Notes: generated from the letters alone by a model not told the origin. Shown: positions 1 through 8,864, counted from the stretch's first letter. The stretch: DNA of 64,000 bases from Clostridia bacterium (GCA_003249225.1 QKJQ01000037.1:186001-250000), one strand, 5' to 3'. Translations and numbers: made by a program.

Positions 1-39
1 ATAATTCTTTGCCAGTTCGTTCTCGCCGGTTCTGCTCAT
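1..39 (-). CDS. valS: Valine--tRNA ligase, N-terminal fragment
   Basis: Only the first 13 codons are in the window; the gene runs off the left edge. The peptide begins MSRTGENELAKNY, and the ELAKNY segment matches the usual ValRS N-terminus (ELAKxYDPKxIE) as I remember it. A strong AGGAGG ribosome binding site precedes the ATG. A T-box leader lies directly upstream, which is typical of aminoacyl-tRNA synthetase genes in Firmicutes. With so few residues the identity is inferred, and another T-box-controlled amino acid gene is possible. Confidence 0.6.
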   Translation of the reverse strand, partial: MSRTGENELAKNY

Positions 40-104
40 TAAAAAATCCTCCTCAATCTTCTGCATGTTACTTTATAACCTGTAAGGTACTCCGCTTTGG
101 TCCA

Positions 105-374
105 TAGAAATAAAAAAAATCCCCCATCACAAAGGACGAGAGGACCGTGGTACCACCTTTTTTCGCAGCCGCATTCCTGCTTCTGCCTTTCTGCCGCATC
201 TACGGCTCTGTCTGTAACGGGACTTCCCGTTATCCCCTACCTTTTTGGTTCAGGGATACTGTTCAAAAGCTACCTTCCGTCAACACTTCTTTGAGCTGCC
301 TTTCAGCCGTGGGCTGCTCTCTCTGATAAGGTTATTGACCTACTCCTCTTTCTCATTACATTTACCTGTTTGAT
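105..374 (-). promoter_or_regulatory. T-box riboswitch (probably tRNA-Val responsive)
   Basis: Read on the minus strand, the leader has a stem I region with the AGAGAG element, the T-box core GGTGGTACCACGG (145-157), and then a terminator hairpin (about 119-144) followed by a run of eight or nine T. Uncharged tRNA pairing with the T-box should favour the antiterminator and let transcription reach the synthetase gene at 39. A GTA valine codon lies in the 3' side of stem I where a specifier codon is expected, but I could not fold the element, so the specifier is an inference. Confidence 0.9.
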
Positions 375-380
375 TCTTCT

Positions 381-410
381 ACTATAAAGGACAAATCAAT
401 CGTTTGTCAA
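381..410 (-). promoter_or_regulatory. Sigma-A promoter of the T-box leader
   Basis: On the minus strand a perfect TTGACA (405-410) and TATAGT (381-386) are separated by 18 bases, directly before the T-box leader. Confidence 0.75.
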
Positions 411-420
411 GGCAAATCTT

Positions 421-1680
421 TTATGCCCCTTCTTTAACTGCCACCTGATAATTTTTCATCATATTTCTGATATCGGCTTCGTATTCAGGTGCTATTTTTA
501 ACAGTCCCTGTAATTCTGCTTCCGCTATATCAAAATGCTTTGTACTGTATTCAAGCCTCTCCCGTACTTTTCTCCTGCGCTCATTCAAAGAATGCCTTAC
601 TTCGACCATTTCCTTGCTGTCAACAAGTGCTTCCGGCTGATAGATCCATACTTCTGTATCCGTAATGCCTTCCTCTTCCAGCAGTTCCATCAGTGCGGCA
701 TTATAAAATTCCAGCAGCTTTGTATTTTCCTTGTAACGTACCTGTTCATCAAGTATCTTTACAAATTGTTCCCATTCAAAAGAAAGTTCCAACGAGTTGT
801 TAATATGGAACTTCTCATACATATATTCCAGTGAACTGGTGCAATTTACGTACTTTACCTTGATCTTGTTCATTAGCTGTATGACCTTATTCATTTTGAT
901 GTTGTTTACTTTTTCTGCATACTGGACCTTTCGCAACCCCGCAACACAATACATGGCAATCAATGCGGCGAGAATTCCTGTCATCAGAAATGGAATCATC
1001 ATATCAGCCTGTGTGTAGAAAGAAAGTAAAAACAAAACAACAAAGAATAATCCGATAATGATGCAGGCAGAAAACGCAAGTGTCTTCATGAATTTACGAC
1101 GGTTCTTCAGTTCCTCCGATTCAAAGGTCACGACACCACGCTCTCCCTCAATCTGTTTCATGTCATCTTTCACTTTTTGCTGATATTCTTCGAGTTCCTG
1201 CATTTCCTTCAGACGTTCAGGAATCTCTTTTTGAAAACGTTCCAGCTGATGGAACTGAGCCGGTGCAAGACCTCCCATATTCGATTCCTGGAATTTCGTC
1301 CTTTCATTATTCAAGCCGATTATTGTCCTGGCTGTTTCCATGATCTCAGCCTTTTTTTCGTTGGCAAGAGCATCAATTCTTTCAATATCTTCCAGATAGG
1401 TTGATATCGACTGATATTCATCCTTCGTTTCTAAAAGCTGTGTTCCCACATCACGAAGCAGCACACAACACTCCTTACACCGATCCATGACTTCCTCACG
1501 GCCAGCCTGACCTTTCTGAAGCTTTTTACGTGATAATGCTTCATTTACGGACATCCACGATGATTCATCGGACTCTTCCTTTTCATTTCTCTTTGATAGC
1601 CCTTTTTTCTGAGAAAAACTCTTTCGATTCGATGTACTTTTTCTCTCAGACGCTTCTTTATTCTTTGAAAAAAATGCCAT
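421..1680 (-). CDS. Coiled-coil membrane protein, last gene of the DUF5717 operon
   Basis: This is a 419-aa protein of unknown function. Its N-terminal 45 residues are rich in Ser, Lys and Glu. Residues from about 60 to 195 form a long charged heptad-like helix, two hydrophobic segments follow (about 200-222 and 228-250, starting FSACIIIGLFFVV and MIPFLMTGILAAL), and a second helical region fills the C-terminus. It would sit in the membrane with both coiled-coil parts on the same side. Its ATG shares a base with the stop codon of the preceding TPR gene (TAATG), so the two are translationally coupled. No enzymatic motif is visible. It is the fourth gene of the operon that starts at 7412. Confidence 0.85.
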   Translation of the reverse strand: MAFFSKNKEASERKSTSNRKSFSQKKGLSKRNEKEESDESSWMSVNEALSRKKLQKGQAGREEVMDRCKECCVLLRDVGTQLLETKDEYQSISTYLEDIERIDALANEKKAEIMETARTIIGLNNERTKFQESNMGGLAPAQFHQLERFQKEIPERLKEMQELEEYQQKVKDDMKQIEGERGVVTFESEELKNRRKFMKTLAFSACIIIGLFFVVLFLLSFYTQADMMIPFLMTGILAALIAMYCVAGLRKVQYAEKVNNIKMNKVIQLMNKIKVKYVNCTSSLEYMYEKFHINNSLELSFEWEQFVKILDEQVRYKENTKLLEFYNAALMELLEEEGITDTEVWIYQPEALVDSKEMVEVRHSLNERRRKVRERLEYSTKHFDIAEAELQGLLKIAPEYEADIRNMMKNYQVAVKEGA

Positions 1681-2516
1681 TATCCATTCTCCATACGATA
1701 TTTATTCTTAAGCCGGAACAGTATCTCTTCCATCAGCTTATAGTAATCGTTAATTCTTCCTTCTTCTTTCAGCTGTTTTGCCCTCTCGACTTCACGCACT
1801 TCGAAAGAATTCTCCTGTGTATCAGCAACATAATAAAGATCATTTTCAATCTGTTCTACGACAGCCCGGTTGTCCACATAGCGCTTTAATTCTCTTCCAA
1901 ATTGTGTGTCCTGTTTTCCAAGTTTTAACGCATATAAATATTGCTTTAATGACTGAACATTGCCATTCCTCTCATAAGCTTCTCTGAAAGATTCCGCAGC
2001 CGCTGCAAAGGAACCGGCTCCTGCATGGATCACAGCGATGTTGTGCATAATACTTCCATATTCATCCTGTGTAAGTTCGACCGGTTCTTTGGAATATATT
2101 ATATCACGATAGATTTTCATGGCTTCCTGGTTCTGGTGATGTGCCAGATGATAATCAGCTTTCCGCTTTTTCCGCTGCATTGGAGTCATATTGTTCAGAT
2201 AGTCAAGTTCCTTTAAAAGTTCCTTGATTTCATCTTCTTCATAATAATCTGCACTGCAGAAAATGGTTACGATAATATCCTTGACGCCGGCATGAGTTTT
2301 GATCAGCTTTTCAACCTGCAGCGCTCGGTTGTCAAGTTCCAGATCATCACGCAGAAAATCAACGAGCTTGAAGTCAAAGAGTTCTTCACTGACCGTTTCT
2401 ATGTTATGATATATATAATAACATAGCTCTTCAATACTATATATGTTTGTTCCTGTTGAGCGGAACCGGTACGGCTGTTTCGCCTGTTTTCCCGCGCATA
2501 AGATTACTTTTCCCAT
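1680..2516 (-). CDS. TPR-repeat protein, third gene of the DUF5717 operon
   Basis: This is a 278-aa soluble protein. I place the start at the ATG at 2516 (MGKVILCAGKQAKQPYRF) because GGGGG lies 5 bases upstream; the upstream ATG at 2555 overlaps the preceding gene and has no clear ribosome binding site. Residues 1-105 form an uncharacterised N-terminal domain. Residues of about 110-215 show TPR-like helix pairs (ADYHLAHHQNQEAMKIYRDI; AGSFAAAAESFREAYERNG). TPR units normally bind partner proteins, here most plausibly the ATPase-like protein encoded 14 bases upstream. The C-terminus ends with a short helix. The function is unknown. Confidence 0.85.
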   Translation of the reverse strand: MGKVILCAGKQAKQPYRFRSTGTNIYSIEELCYYIYHNIETVSEELFDFKLVDFLRDDLELDNRALQVEKLIKTHAGVKDIIVTIFCSADYYEEDEIKELLKELDYLNNMTPMQRKKRKADYHLAHHQNQEAMKIYRDIIYSKEPVELTQDEYGSIMHNIAVIHAGAGSFAAAAESFREAYERNGNVQSLKQYLYALKLGKQDTQFGRELKRYVDNRAVVEQIENDLYYVADTQENSFEVREVERAKQLKEEGRINDYYKLMEEILFRLKNKYRMENG

Positions 2517-2530
2517 AGATCCCCCGTTTA

Positions 2531-3793
2531 TTATAATCGTATGATCTGCTCCCATATTCGGTAATTCGTTGGATAAAACTCCCCAAACCCAATGTCCTTT
2601 ATCTTTATGACCGCTACCTTTCGTTCCATAAAGCTCAATGTAATCTCAAGCCTTGTTGTCTTATCGTTACGAAGTCTTAAACCGTCAAGCGTTAATATCT
2701 CACGAATGGATTCCCTCTTTATTGCATCTGTTACCAGGAATTCAAGATTCATACAATCATCCAGAATAACAACACATTTCGCATTGATTTTTTCCCATGA
2801 TTCTCCTATTTTTGCAAGTGTCAGCTTTTGTGTCTGTGTATCCTGATAGACCTGCAGGGCAATCGTATTTATACACTTATCTTCCGGAAGGAACACGAAT
2901 TCCTCTTCCATACCCTGTGCTATTGCCTTTGCCGCATAACAAGCACCTTTCGTATACAGGTTCTGACCCTTGAACACTCTTCGACCCATACACAAAGACC
3001 GAAGAACATCATCCGACCAGTCTCCTTCAAAGCCTCTTCCGGTCACGAATAGTGATGAAATGATTTTTTTATACAGCGTCTCATTTGCCAGATTTTCAAA
3101 GCTGAATTTCAGCCGTTCGATCGGCTTTTCAGAAAGCATTCCATAACTTATCTCTTTTGAAAGATCGATCTGTTCCGCAATTACTGCATAAGGTTGCTTT
3201 CTTCGGCCGAAGGTCAGCTGATAAAAGATAAGTCCTTCTTTATCAAAATCAAAAAGCGCAACATCATTTCCCCAGAGTTCTTTTTTCTGGCTGACCGTGT
3301 AATACATAAAGCTCATGGTATGATTCATGATGAAAACACGGTCTTTTTGCAGACCTAAATGATCTAACAATTCATAAAGCTTTGTTTCCATCTCCTCATT
3401 CGCAGTCTTCATGGTCAGGACCATCTGCAGAATACTATTGTTCAGAAACCTCTGCCGAAGCAGACTCAGCGTCTTTCGAAAGAACTTTTCAAGAAGGAAT
3501 GCGCCGGAATACTCTGTACCGTACACAGTTATTGTTGCGTCCTGTTCATACAGTGAAAGCAGGTTCGTTATATATGTACCGGCTTCTCTGTCCCTGCAAC
3601 GGATGGCCTCCTCACCAATCAGCCACTCTCCGGTCAACTGCTTTATGCAGACTGCTGTTGGGATAAGATATTTGCTTTTATCCGGAGAAATGCAGACAGA
3701 TTCCGGTTCAGGCATATTGGAGTGAAAGCTGCTGATCTGTGAATAGTCATCGCACAAATCAAAACCTACCAACAGGTTCTTTGTCTCTTCCAT
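2531..3793 (-). CDS. Degenerate Hsp70/actin-fold protein (DUF5716-like)
   Basis: This is a 420-aa protein with the outline of an ASKHA (Hsp70/actin-type) nucleotide-binding fold. A phosphate-1-like strand GFDLCDDYSQIS lies at residues 10-21, where DnaK has GIDLGTTNS. A phosphate-2-like DVALFDFDKEG lies near 180, and an adenosine-motif-like VTGRGFEGDW followed by TKGACYAAK lies near 255-290. The Gly-rich and catalytic residues are poorly kept, so nucleotide binding may be altered or lost. I recall this family as DUF5716 in Lachnospiraceae. A strong AGGAGG site precedes the start. It is the second gene of the operon, between the giant solenoid protein and the TPR protein. Confidence 0.8.
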   Translation of the reverse strand: MEETKNLLVGFDLCDDYSQISSFHSNMPEPESVCISPDKSKYLIPTAVCIKQLTGEWLIGEEAIRCRDREAGTYITNLLSLYEQDATITVYGTEYSGAFLLEKFFRKTLSLLRQRFLNNSILQMVLTMKTANEEMETKLYELLDHLGLQKDRVFIMNHTMSFMYYTVSQKKELWGNDVALFDFDKEGLIFYQLTFGRRKQPYAVIAEQIDLSKEISYGMLSEKPIERLKFSFENLANETLYKKIISSLFVTGRGFEGDWSDDVLRSLCMGRRVFKGQNLYTKGACYAAKAIAQGMEEEFVFLPEDKCINTIALQVYQDTQTQKLTLAKIGESWEKINAKCVVILDDCMNLEFLVTDAIKRESIREILTLDGLRLRNDKTTRLEITLSFMERKVAVIKIKDIGFGEFYPTNYRIWEQIIRL

Positions 3794-3857
3794 CTGCTGC
3801 CTCCTCCTTTTCTGCCGCTTTTTAAAACTTGTCTTTTACCATGGCACAGCTATCTGT

Positions 3858-6800
3858 TTATAATGGGTGAAACAACTGCGAAATGGCATATTCGTTCTTC
3901 ACGTAGGTTTCCAATAATTTTAACGCTGTTTTCTCATCCTGCATTTCTTTTGCCGTCAGGATCATATTCAGCTGATAATATTTTGTATCTTCACCACCGG
4001 TCTGTTCAGGGGAAAGCCGTATCTCTGTACTTTCCGTAATATTCTCGTCATCGCAGCACCGTTCGGTAATATAATACTGAAGCGACTCATTGCAAAAAAG
4101 AACAAATTCTTTAACAAAGATCCCATAGCAGACATTTTTCATCTCTTCTGTTGTAAAAGAGCTGCATTTGCTGCCATCTTCAAAGGAATAGTGAATCTCA
4201 ACATGGCACTCTGGATCTGTCCTGTATTCCACAAAAAACTTATCATAGATCTTCTGCGGAATCTTCATGCTGTTTTTGAACTCTTTGAAGAAGGGAAGAA
4301 TCACACCTTTTTGTTCCAGTCGATGAAGCTGATAATCAATAAAATTAACTTCCGCGTCGGTCAGCTGTTCTCTTGTCGAATACATTTTTAAGATAGCCAG
4401 CAGGCAGACTTCATTTTCCTCATAATTACTTTCTCTGCGCATAATATCAAAAAGCTCAGGTTCCAGTGGTCTGTCTTTAAGCAGGTATTTATATGCATAA
4501 TAGGACAAAAATGCTCGAATCAGCTTGCGGTTGACACCGCTTCTGTAATAACTCCCAAAGACAGCTTTTGCATTTCCGATGTAACTTTCTGCGAACAGCA
4601 TCTGTCCAAGCAACCGTTCTTCAAGATCGAGCGTATCCAGTTCAAATGTTTTTGCGGCTTTCCAGATATCATACATATCCGAGGTCGTTCCATAAAAATA
4701 ATCAATCAGGTATTTTAATATGACATCATCGAATTTACCGGCTTTAAAGACATAATGGCAGATATCCACAAGAACATCGATCTTCTCCATACCGCCTTCA
4801 TTCATAATCAGTCTGGAGCAAAGCTTCACAAGACGTTTGCTGTCTATCCCCTCAAACCCAAACTCTGCCATACCTTTTAATGCGACATTATAGAGATCCC
4901 GTATGATCATAAACTCAATCAGCTTAATTCGTTCCGAGCGTTCCGCCGTAGCCAGATCCACCTGCATCAGGTACATCTCCAGGAGATCACCTTCATAATT
5001 CTCATAATAATAGTATATCAGTGTCTGCAGATAACTTCTTGAATAGTACGGATTCAATCCCGGAAGCCGCGAAACACGCTTTCTAAGCTCGATCCCGGCT
5101 GCATCAAATTTCTGATAATACTGGACTTTCTCAGCCAGATGCAGCAAGAGCTTTGGATGCTCACCGGATACTTCAAAACAATGCGAAAGCAGCTTTTCCA
5201 GATGGATCAGTTTTTTTAACGTATAATTTATTGTGGCAATATATCGGTTCCCCGCATCATCGACCAGGAAGACTTCCGCATTCTCCGTATATATACTGAT
5301 ATAAGCTTTCTTCTCAACAATCGGTGAAAAGACTTCTTCCATGATCTCTTTATGGACCACGCAGACTTCTTTCATATTTTTATTTTCACATTCAAGTTCA
5401 TAATAAAAAGCGATATCCGGTATCAGCCTTGCCAGTTTATCGGTCAGCAGGAGGTTCGGCAAAACTTCATTATAGATTTCCGCCGTATTTCTGTTTATTA
5501 TCCCAAAGGAAAGCTGCTCGATTGCAAAGGTCTCTATATGCTCTTTGTAGCTCTCATATATGGTCGGTTCCTCATTCTTATGACGTATCAGATTTGCATA
5601 TAGAAATGCTTTTCTACGGTCTGTCAATTCATGGTGCATCGTAAAATACTTCAGAACATGGGATGCTAATGCAGTATCATCGTATTCACCGATCGAAGAA
5701 AGATAATATTCATACACCTCTGAAATATTGACCTGCTGCATGACCCCTAAATGGAACCACTCAAAATAATCCGTGCCGGATTTTGCGCCGCGGATCAGCA
5801 GACTGCAGATGGCAGTCAGAACTTCTTTCTCCTGCCATTTCACATAAATCTTTGCCAAAAGGCGGAATACCAGTGGGTGAAATTTCTTCTCTTTCCCAGC
5901 GAGATAGGTAAACTGCATAGCTACGTCTTTTGAAAGATAGCCATATTTAAAAGAGAAATTAATGATCTGTATCTCAAAATCATGCAATTCTTTAATAATA
6001 GAGGGATTTTCATTCATTAAGAATGCTGCTTCATAATAAAGCACCGGACTCTTGCAGCCCTGATCGAACTGTTCACGGATGTCCTGCAGCTTTTGCTGCT
6101 TTGCATATTCATACTTTTTATCAAGATATAATAAAAACCAGAGGATCATCCACTCACTGCTGTGACTTGCATAATAAGACCGCAGAGTTTCACAGACCTG
6201 CGCAGACACCAATGGCTGCTTCTGTAACATAGCATTAAGATAAAGTACCGCAGCAAATAAAAGCGGTTGGTTTTTTTCATATACAGCAAGCTCTTTTTCA
6301 TGCACCAAAAGAGCTGCTTTTGCCTGAGTGTCTTTCCCCGTGGCCATAAGCAGATGAATGTGATAAAGATCATACAAAACTGACGGACTGGCCTGGTTCT
6401 CAAGTCCAAAAAGAATATTTCCAGCTTCAGCAGCATAGCGGCCGGCAGCCACTTTATTCATGCGAAAATTAAGATAGTTCTTAATCAGTTTTTCTTCAAA
6501 CTGCCTTTGCTTTTTGTGTTTTTCCCTGCCAGGAGCTGCTTTCCCTGTGCGGTGGCAACTAATTGGAATTTCAATGGTCGCAAAAACACTTTCCAGCCGA
6601 ATCACGCCAAAATTATTACCGTTCCTCATGTGCTCCGGTAAAATCACAAAGCCGACCTCACAGGTCATCCCCATGAAGTTATCGGATGTTATTTTTTTAT
6701 GTTCCAGGGATATAAAGTCAGCATCGGTCGAAAAATCGATTTCTGTATAGCCCCATGTGTTTTTTGTAAGAATGAGTTTATCAAGAAAACTATATTGCCC

Positions 6801-7412
6801 CGCTTCATAGGTAAGTTCGAGCTTATCGATCTCAATTGTTATAGGGAGCTTTTTATGGATTGCGACAAGGAATTCTTCCAATGCCCTGTCATCGGACCTG
6901 CTGCTTACCAGATGACGGTAAAGAAGCGAAAACTTATCATCATAAAAGGTCAGGGCTTTTGAAAAATCATCGGACAGAAATAGATTTTTTGCTTCCAGCC
7001 AGTCTGATTTGGCTAGATTCGTGAATTGAAAAAGATCCTTGATTACACCCATGGAGGATTCACAAAAGGGTGGTTCAATGGTTATTGCAAACGGCAGCAG
7101 TGTCTCTCCGCAATCAGAAATAATACTGATCTCACCGGTTATCACATCACCATTGTTCATGTATTCTGCTGAAAATTCATAAGAAATCTCATTTTCCTCA
7201 CCGATGAACTTATCATTTTCCAGCGTTAACAAACGGCTCGATGAATAAAGCACCCCCTTCATCCGACTGCCTTTGCTGTTGCTGATTATAAATGTCCCCC
7301 GATGTGTTCTCCCGGCTGCCACTGTCCTTTCGATCTTTTCTTCTGAAAGTATGATATCAGGTAACTGATACTCAAAGATTCCCTTTGACAGCTGCTCAAT
7401 TTTCTGCTTCAC
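3858..7412 (-). CDS. Giant alpha-solenoid protein (DUF5717-like), first gene of operon
   Basis: This is an 1184-aa protein with a GTG start behind a GAGGG-type ribosome binding site. Residues of about 1-290 look like two beta-sandwich modules (alternating hydrophobic strands, for example GDVITGEISIISDCGETLLPF). From about residue 300 to 1000 the chain is a long run of amphipathic helix pairs of TPR/solenoid type (LYDLYHIHLLMATGKDTQAK, for example). A beta-rich C-terminal part follows (FFVEYRTDPECHVEIHYSFEDG). There is no signal peptide or membrane segment. I recall similar proteins as DUF5717. It probably acts as a scaffold for the ATPase-like and TPR proteins encoded downstream, but no function is known. 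Confidence 0.85.
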   Translation of the reverse strand: MKQKIEQLSKGIFEYQLPDIILSEEKIERTVAAGRTHRGTFIISNSKGSRMKGVLYSSSRLLTLENDKFIGEENEISYEFSAEYMNNGDVITGEISIISDCGETLLPFAITIEPPFCESSMGVIKDLFQFTNLAKSDWLEAKNLFLSDDFSKALTFYDDKFSLLYRHLVSSRSDDRALEEFLVAIHKKLPITIEIDKLELTYEAGQYSFLDKLILTKNTWGYTEIDFSTDADFISLEHKKITSDNFMGMTCEVGFVILPEHMRNGNNFGVIRLESVFATIEIPISCHRTGKAAPGREKHKKQRQFEEKLIKNYLNFRMNKVAAGRYAAEAGNILFGLENQASPSVLYDLYHIHLLMATGKDTQAKAALLVHEKELAVYEKNQPLLFAAVLYLNAMLQKQPLVSAQVCETLRSYYASHSSEWMILWFLLYLDKKYEYAKQQKLQDIREQFDQGCKSPVLYYEAAFLMNENPSIIKELHDFEIQIINFSFKYGYLSKDVAMQFTYLAGKEKKFHPLVFRLLAKIYVKWQEKEVLTAICSLLIRGAKSGTDYFEWFHLGVMQQVNISEVYEYYLSSIGEYDDTALASHVLKYFTMHHELTDRRKAFLYANLIRHKNEEPTIYESYKEHIETFAIEQLSFGIINRNTAEIYNEVLPNLLLTDKLARLIPDIAFYYELECENKNMKEVCVVHKEIMEEVFSPIVEKKAYISIYTENAEVFLVDDAGNRYIATINYTLKKLIHLEKLLSHCFEVSGEHPKLLLHLAEKVQYYQKFDAAGIELRKRVSRLPGLNPYYSRSYLQTLIYYYYENYEGDLLEMYLMQVDLATAERSERIKLIEFMIIRDLYNVALKGMAEFGFEGIDSKRLVKLCSRLIMNEGGMEKIDVLVDICHYVFKAGKFDDVILKYLIDYFYGTTSDMYDIWKAAKTFELDTLDLEERLLGQMLFAESYIGNAKAVFGSYYRSGVNRKLIRAFLSYYAYKYLLKDRPLEPELFDIMRRESNYEENEVCLLAILKMYSTREQLTDAEVNFIDYQLHRLEQKGVILPFFKEFKNSMKIPQKIYDKFFVEYRTDPECHVEIHYSFEDGSKCSSFTTEEMKNVCYGIFVKEFVLFCNESLQYYITERCCDDENITESTEIRLSPEQTGGEDTKYYQLNMILTAKEMQDEKTALKLLETYVKNEYAISQLFHPL

Positions 7413-7445
7413 GCACCCTCACTCCATTACGTCAATTTACATAAA

Positions 7446-7473
7446 ATTATATCATTTCACAAGAATGATGCAA
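7446..7473 (-). promoter_or_regulatory. Sigma-A promoter of the DUF5717 operon
   Basis: On the minus strand TTGCAT (7468-7473) and a perfect TATAAT (7446-7451) are 16 bases apart, about 35 bases before the GTG start at 7412. Confidence 0.65.
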
Positions 7474-7503
7474 CATTTTTTAATGATTCCATACTCTGTT
7501 TTC

Positions 7504-8298
7504 TTAATAAATCAAGACAAAATCATCTTCTACATTTTTATAGATCAGCGAACCGTCCAATGATACATAGTACATTCCAACGAGTGTTGTTGTTCCGCCT
7601 TTATCAGACAGTACATTAATGCAATAGCATTCGTTTCCTTTGACCACCGTATTCCAGGTATCGACTTTCAGATTGTAAGAATCAAGGGTGTCTGGAAGTC
7701 CGAGGGTTTCTGCCGACAATGTCTTTAAAAGTGCAATTGCCTGATCCTGTGTCAATGTGTCCCCCTGTGAATTTGCTGTTTCTGTTTTATCCGGCGGAAA
7801 ACTCTCAAATGCCGATAACACATTATACGAATCATAATAATATAATTTACTGCTTTGTGCTTCGACAATAACATCAGGAGAATATACCTGCGATGCATCA
7901 CTTATTGTAAACTGATAGTACTGTTTTCCATCAACATCAATCAATACCGGATCGGAGATGGAATAGACAGAAGTATCAATGTACTTTTTCAGTACAGCGA
8001 CAGCTTCTGCTGCAGTGATTGGTTCCGGGCTCGGTGTAGGAGCCTGAGTCGCTGTAGCCACAGGCATTGGTGTTGAAGTTGCCGGTGTATCCGTAGTGGC
8101 AGCCGGTGCCTGGGATAATGTCGGCATAGCGGTAGGCGTTGCCGTTGCTTCCTGTGCCGGTGTTGTCGTGGATGCTGCCGTTGGCGAAACAGTCCCTGTC
8201 ACAGAAGGCTTATTATCATTACTTTTAAAGAAAGAACCGCAGGCGGTCATAGTTAAACTAATCGCTGCAATTCCAATTATCACGGTTATTTTTTTCAT
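7504..8298 (-). CDS. Putative lipoprotein with repeated PepSY-like domain
   Basis: This is a 264-aa exported lipoprotein of unknown role. The ATG at 8298 is chosen because GAGGAG lies 4 bases upstream. The signal peptide MKKITVIIGIAAISLTMTAC ends in a lipobox (MTAC), with the lipidated Cys at residue 20. Residues of about 30-95 are a low-complexity Thr/Ala/Pro linker of the kind used to cross the cell wall. The remainder holds two related segments that begin ITAAEAVAVLKKYI and LTQDQAIALLKTL, each followed by strands, which resembles a duplicated PepSY-like fold. It stands alone between the DUF5717 operon promoter and the small RNA locus. Confidence 0.8.
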   Translation of the reverse strand: MKKITVIIGIAAISLTMTACGSFFKSNDNKPSVTGTVSPTAASTTTPAQEATATPTAMPTLSQAPAATTDTPATSTPMPVATATQAPTPSPEPITAAEAVAVLKKYIDTSVYSISDPVLIDVDGKQYYQFTISDASQVYSPDVIVEAQSSKLYYYDSYNVLSAFESFPPDKTETANSQGDTLTQDQAIALLKTLSAETLGLPDTLDSYNLKVDTWNTVVKGNECYCINVLSDKGGTTTLVGMYYVSLDGSLIYKNVEDDFVLIY

Positions 8299-8605
8299 TT
8301 TGCTCCTCATTCCTGCGTATGGATTACGCAATTAAAATCTATTCCTTATTATTATGCCTGTTTTTATAAAATAATGCAATATCAATTCCAACACTTGTCA
8401 GCTTTTCAGCCTTTCTTTACATTGAAATAGCTTCGTTTTATGTACAAAAACAGTTTTTTAATGAAGTTTTAGAGTAAATAAGTAACACTTTTTCACATCA
8501 TTCTATACAGTATCACATTTTGTGAATCAAATGCATTATATTCTCGTATTATCTTTTGTTTTCATGTATGCCATCTTTTTTTATTCGAAAATTGCAATTT
8601 TGTGC
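8299..8605. other. AT-rich intergenic stretch with no recognised gene
   Basis: The stretch between the lipoprotein start and the small RNA promoter is very AT-rich. I see no coding region, hairpin terminator or known riboswitch in it; the lipoprotein promoter should lie here but no clear consensus stands out. Confidence 0.5.
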
Positions 8606-8633
8606 TTGACTTTTGTGATGTATGGTATATAAT
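8606..8633 (+). promoter_or_regulatory. Strong sigma-A promoter of the small RNA
   Basis: TTGACT (8606-8611) and a perfect TATAAT (8628-8633) are separated by 16 bases. No coding start follows within reach, so the promoter most likely drives the non-coding transcript that ends at about 8788. Confidence 0.8.
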
Positions 8634-8639
8634 ATACTT

Positions 8640-8788
8640 ACAACTAAACATTTTATAAATGTTAGTGATGGCCTTGCTAGCCTCCCGGAGTATTGTGTAT
8701 TCTCCCCCCTCACGCAATAAGATTACATAATAGCTCCTCCTCTCTTGCATTGAGCGTAGATCCCCCAAGTCTACGCTCATTTATTTTG
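8640..8788 (+). ncRNA. Candidate small regulatory RNA with C-rich loops
   Basis: The segment lies between a near-consensus promoter and a perfect intrinsic terminator and contains no plausible protein. In order it has a 7-bp hairpin (AACATTT 8647-8653 with AAATGTT 8657-8663), a CCTCCC stretch at 8681-8686, a 7-bp hairpin (8692-8698 with 8712-8718) whose loop is TCTCCCCCCTC, a CU-rich single strand CTCCTCCTCTC (8734-8744), and a terminator hairpin whose loop is TCCCCC. Repeated C-rich unpaired stretches are the hallmark of small RNAs that pair with Shine-Dalgarno sequences, as in the RsaE/RoxS group. I do not recognise a named family. Confidence 0.65.
8751..8788 (+). terminator. Intrinsic terminator of the small RNA
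   Basis: A perfect 10-bp stem, TGAGCGTAGA (8751-8760) with TCTACGCTCA (8770-8779), is closed by a C-rich loop and followed by TTTATTTT. Confidence 0.9.
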
Positions 8789-8808
8789 TCTAAATACTGA
8801 GCGCACAA

Positions 8809-8864
8809 AAAATCGTGAGTACCGAAACACATTCAAATGCAATGTATTTCGGTACCCACGATTT
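8809..8864 (-). terminator. Intrinsic terminator of the M32 peptidase gene
   Basis: A long inverted repeat (AAATCGTG, GTACCGAAA and their complements) is followed on the minus strand by six T. It lies convergently between the small RNA and the peptidase and may work in both directions. Confidence 0.85.

Noticed and set aside
97-294. 65-aa plus-strand reading frame at the left edge
   Set aside because: It runs antisense through the T-box leader and has no start signals.
8562-8780. 72-aa minus-strand reading frame
   Set aside because: It lies wholly across the antisense of the small RNA and its terminator hairpin, and has no ribosome binding site.
8640-8788. 6S RNA as identity of the small RNA
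   Set aside because: 6S RNA needs long pairing between its two ends and a central bubble; here the ends do not pair and the RNA is a chain of separate hairpins.
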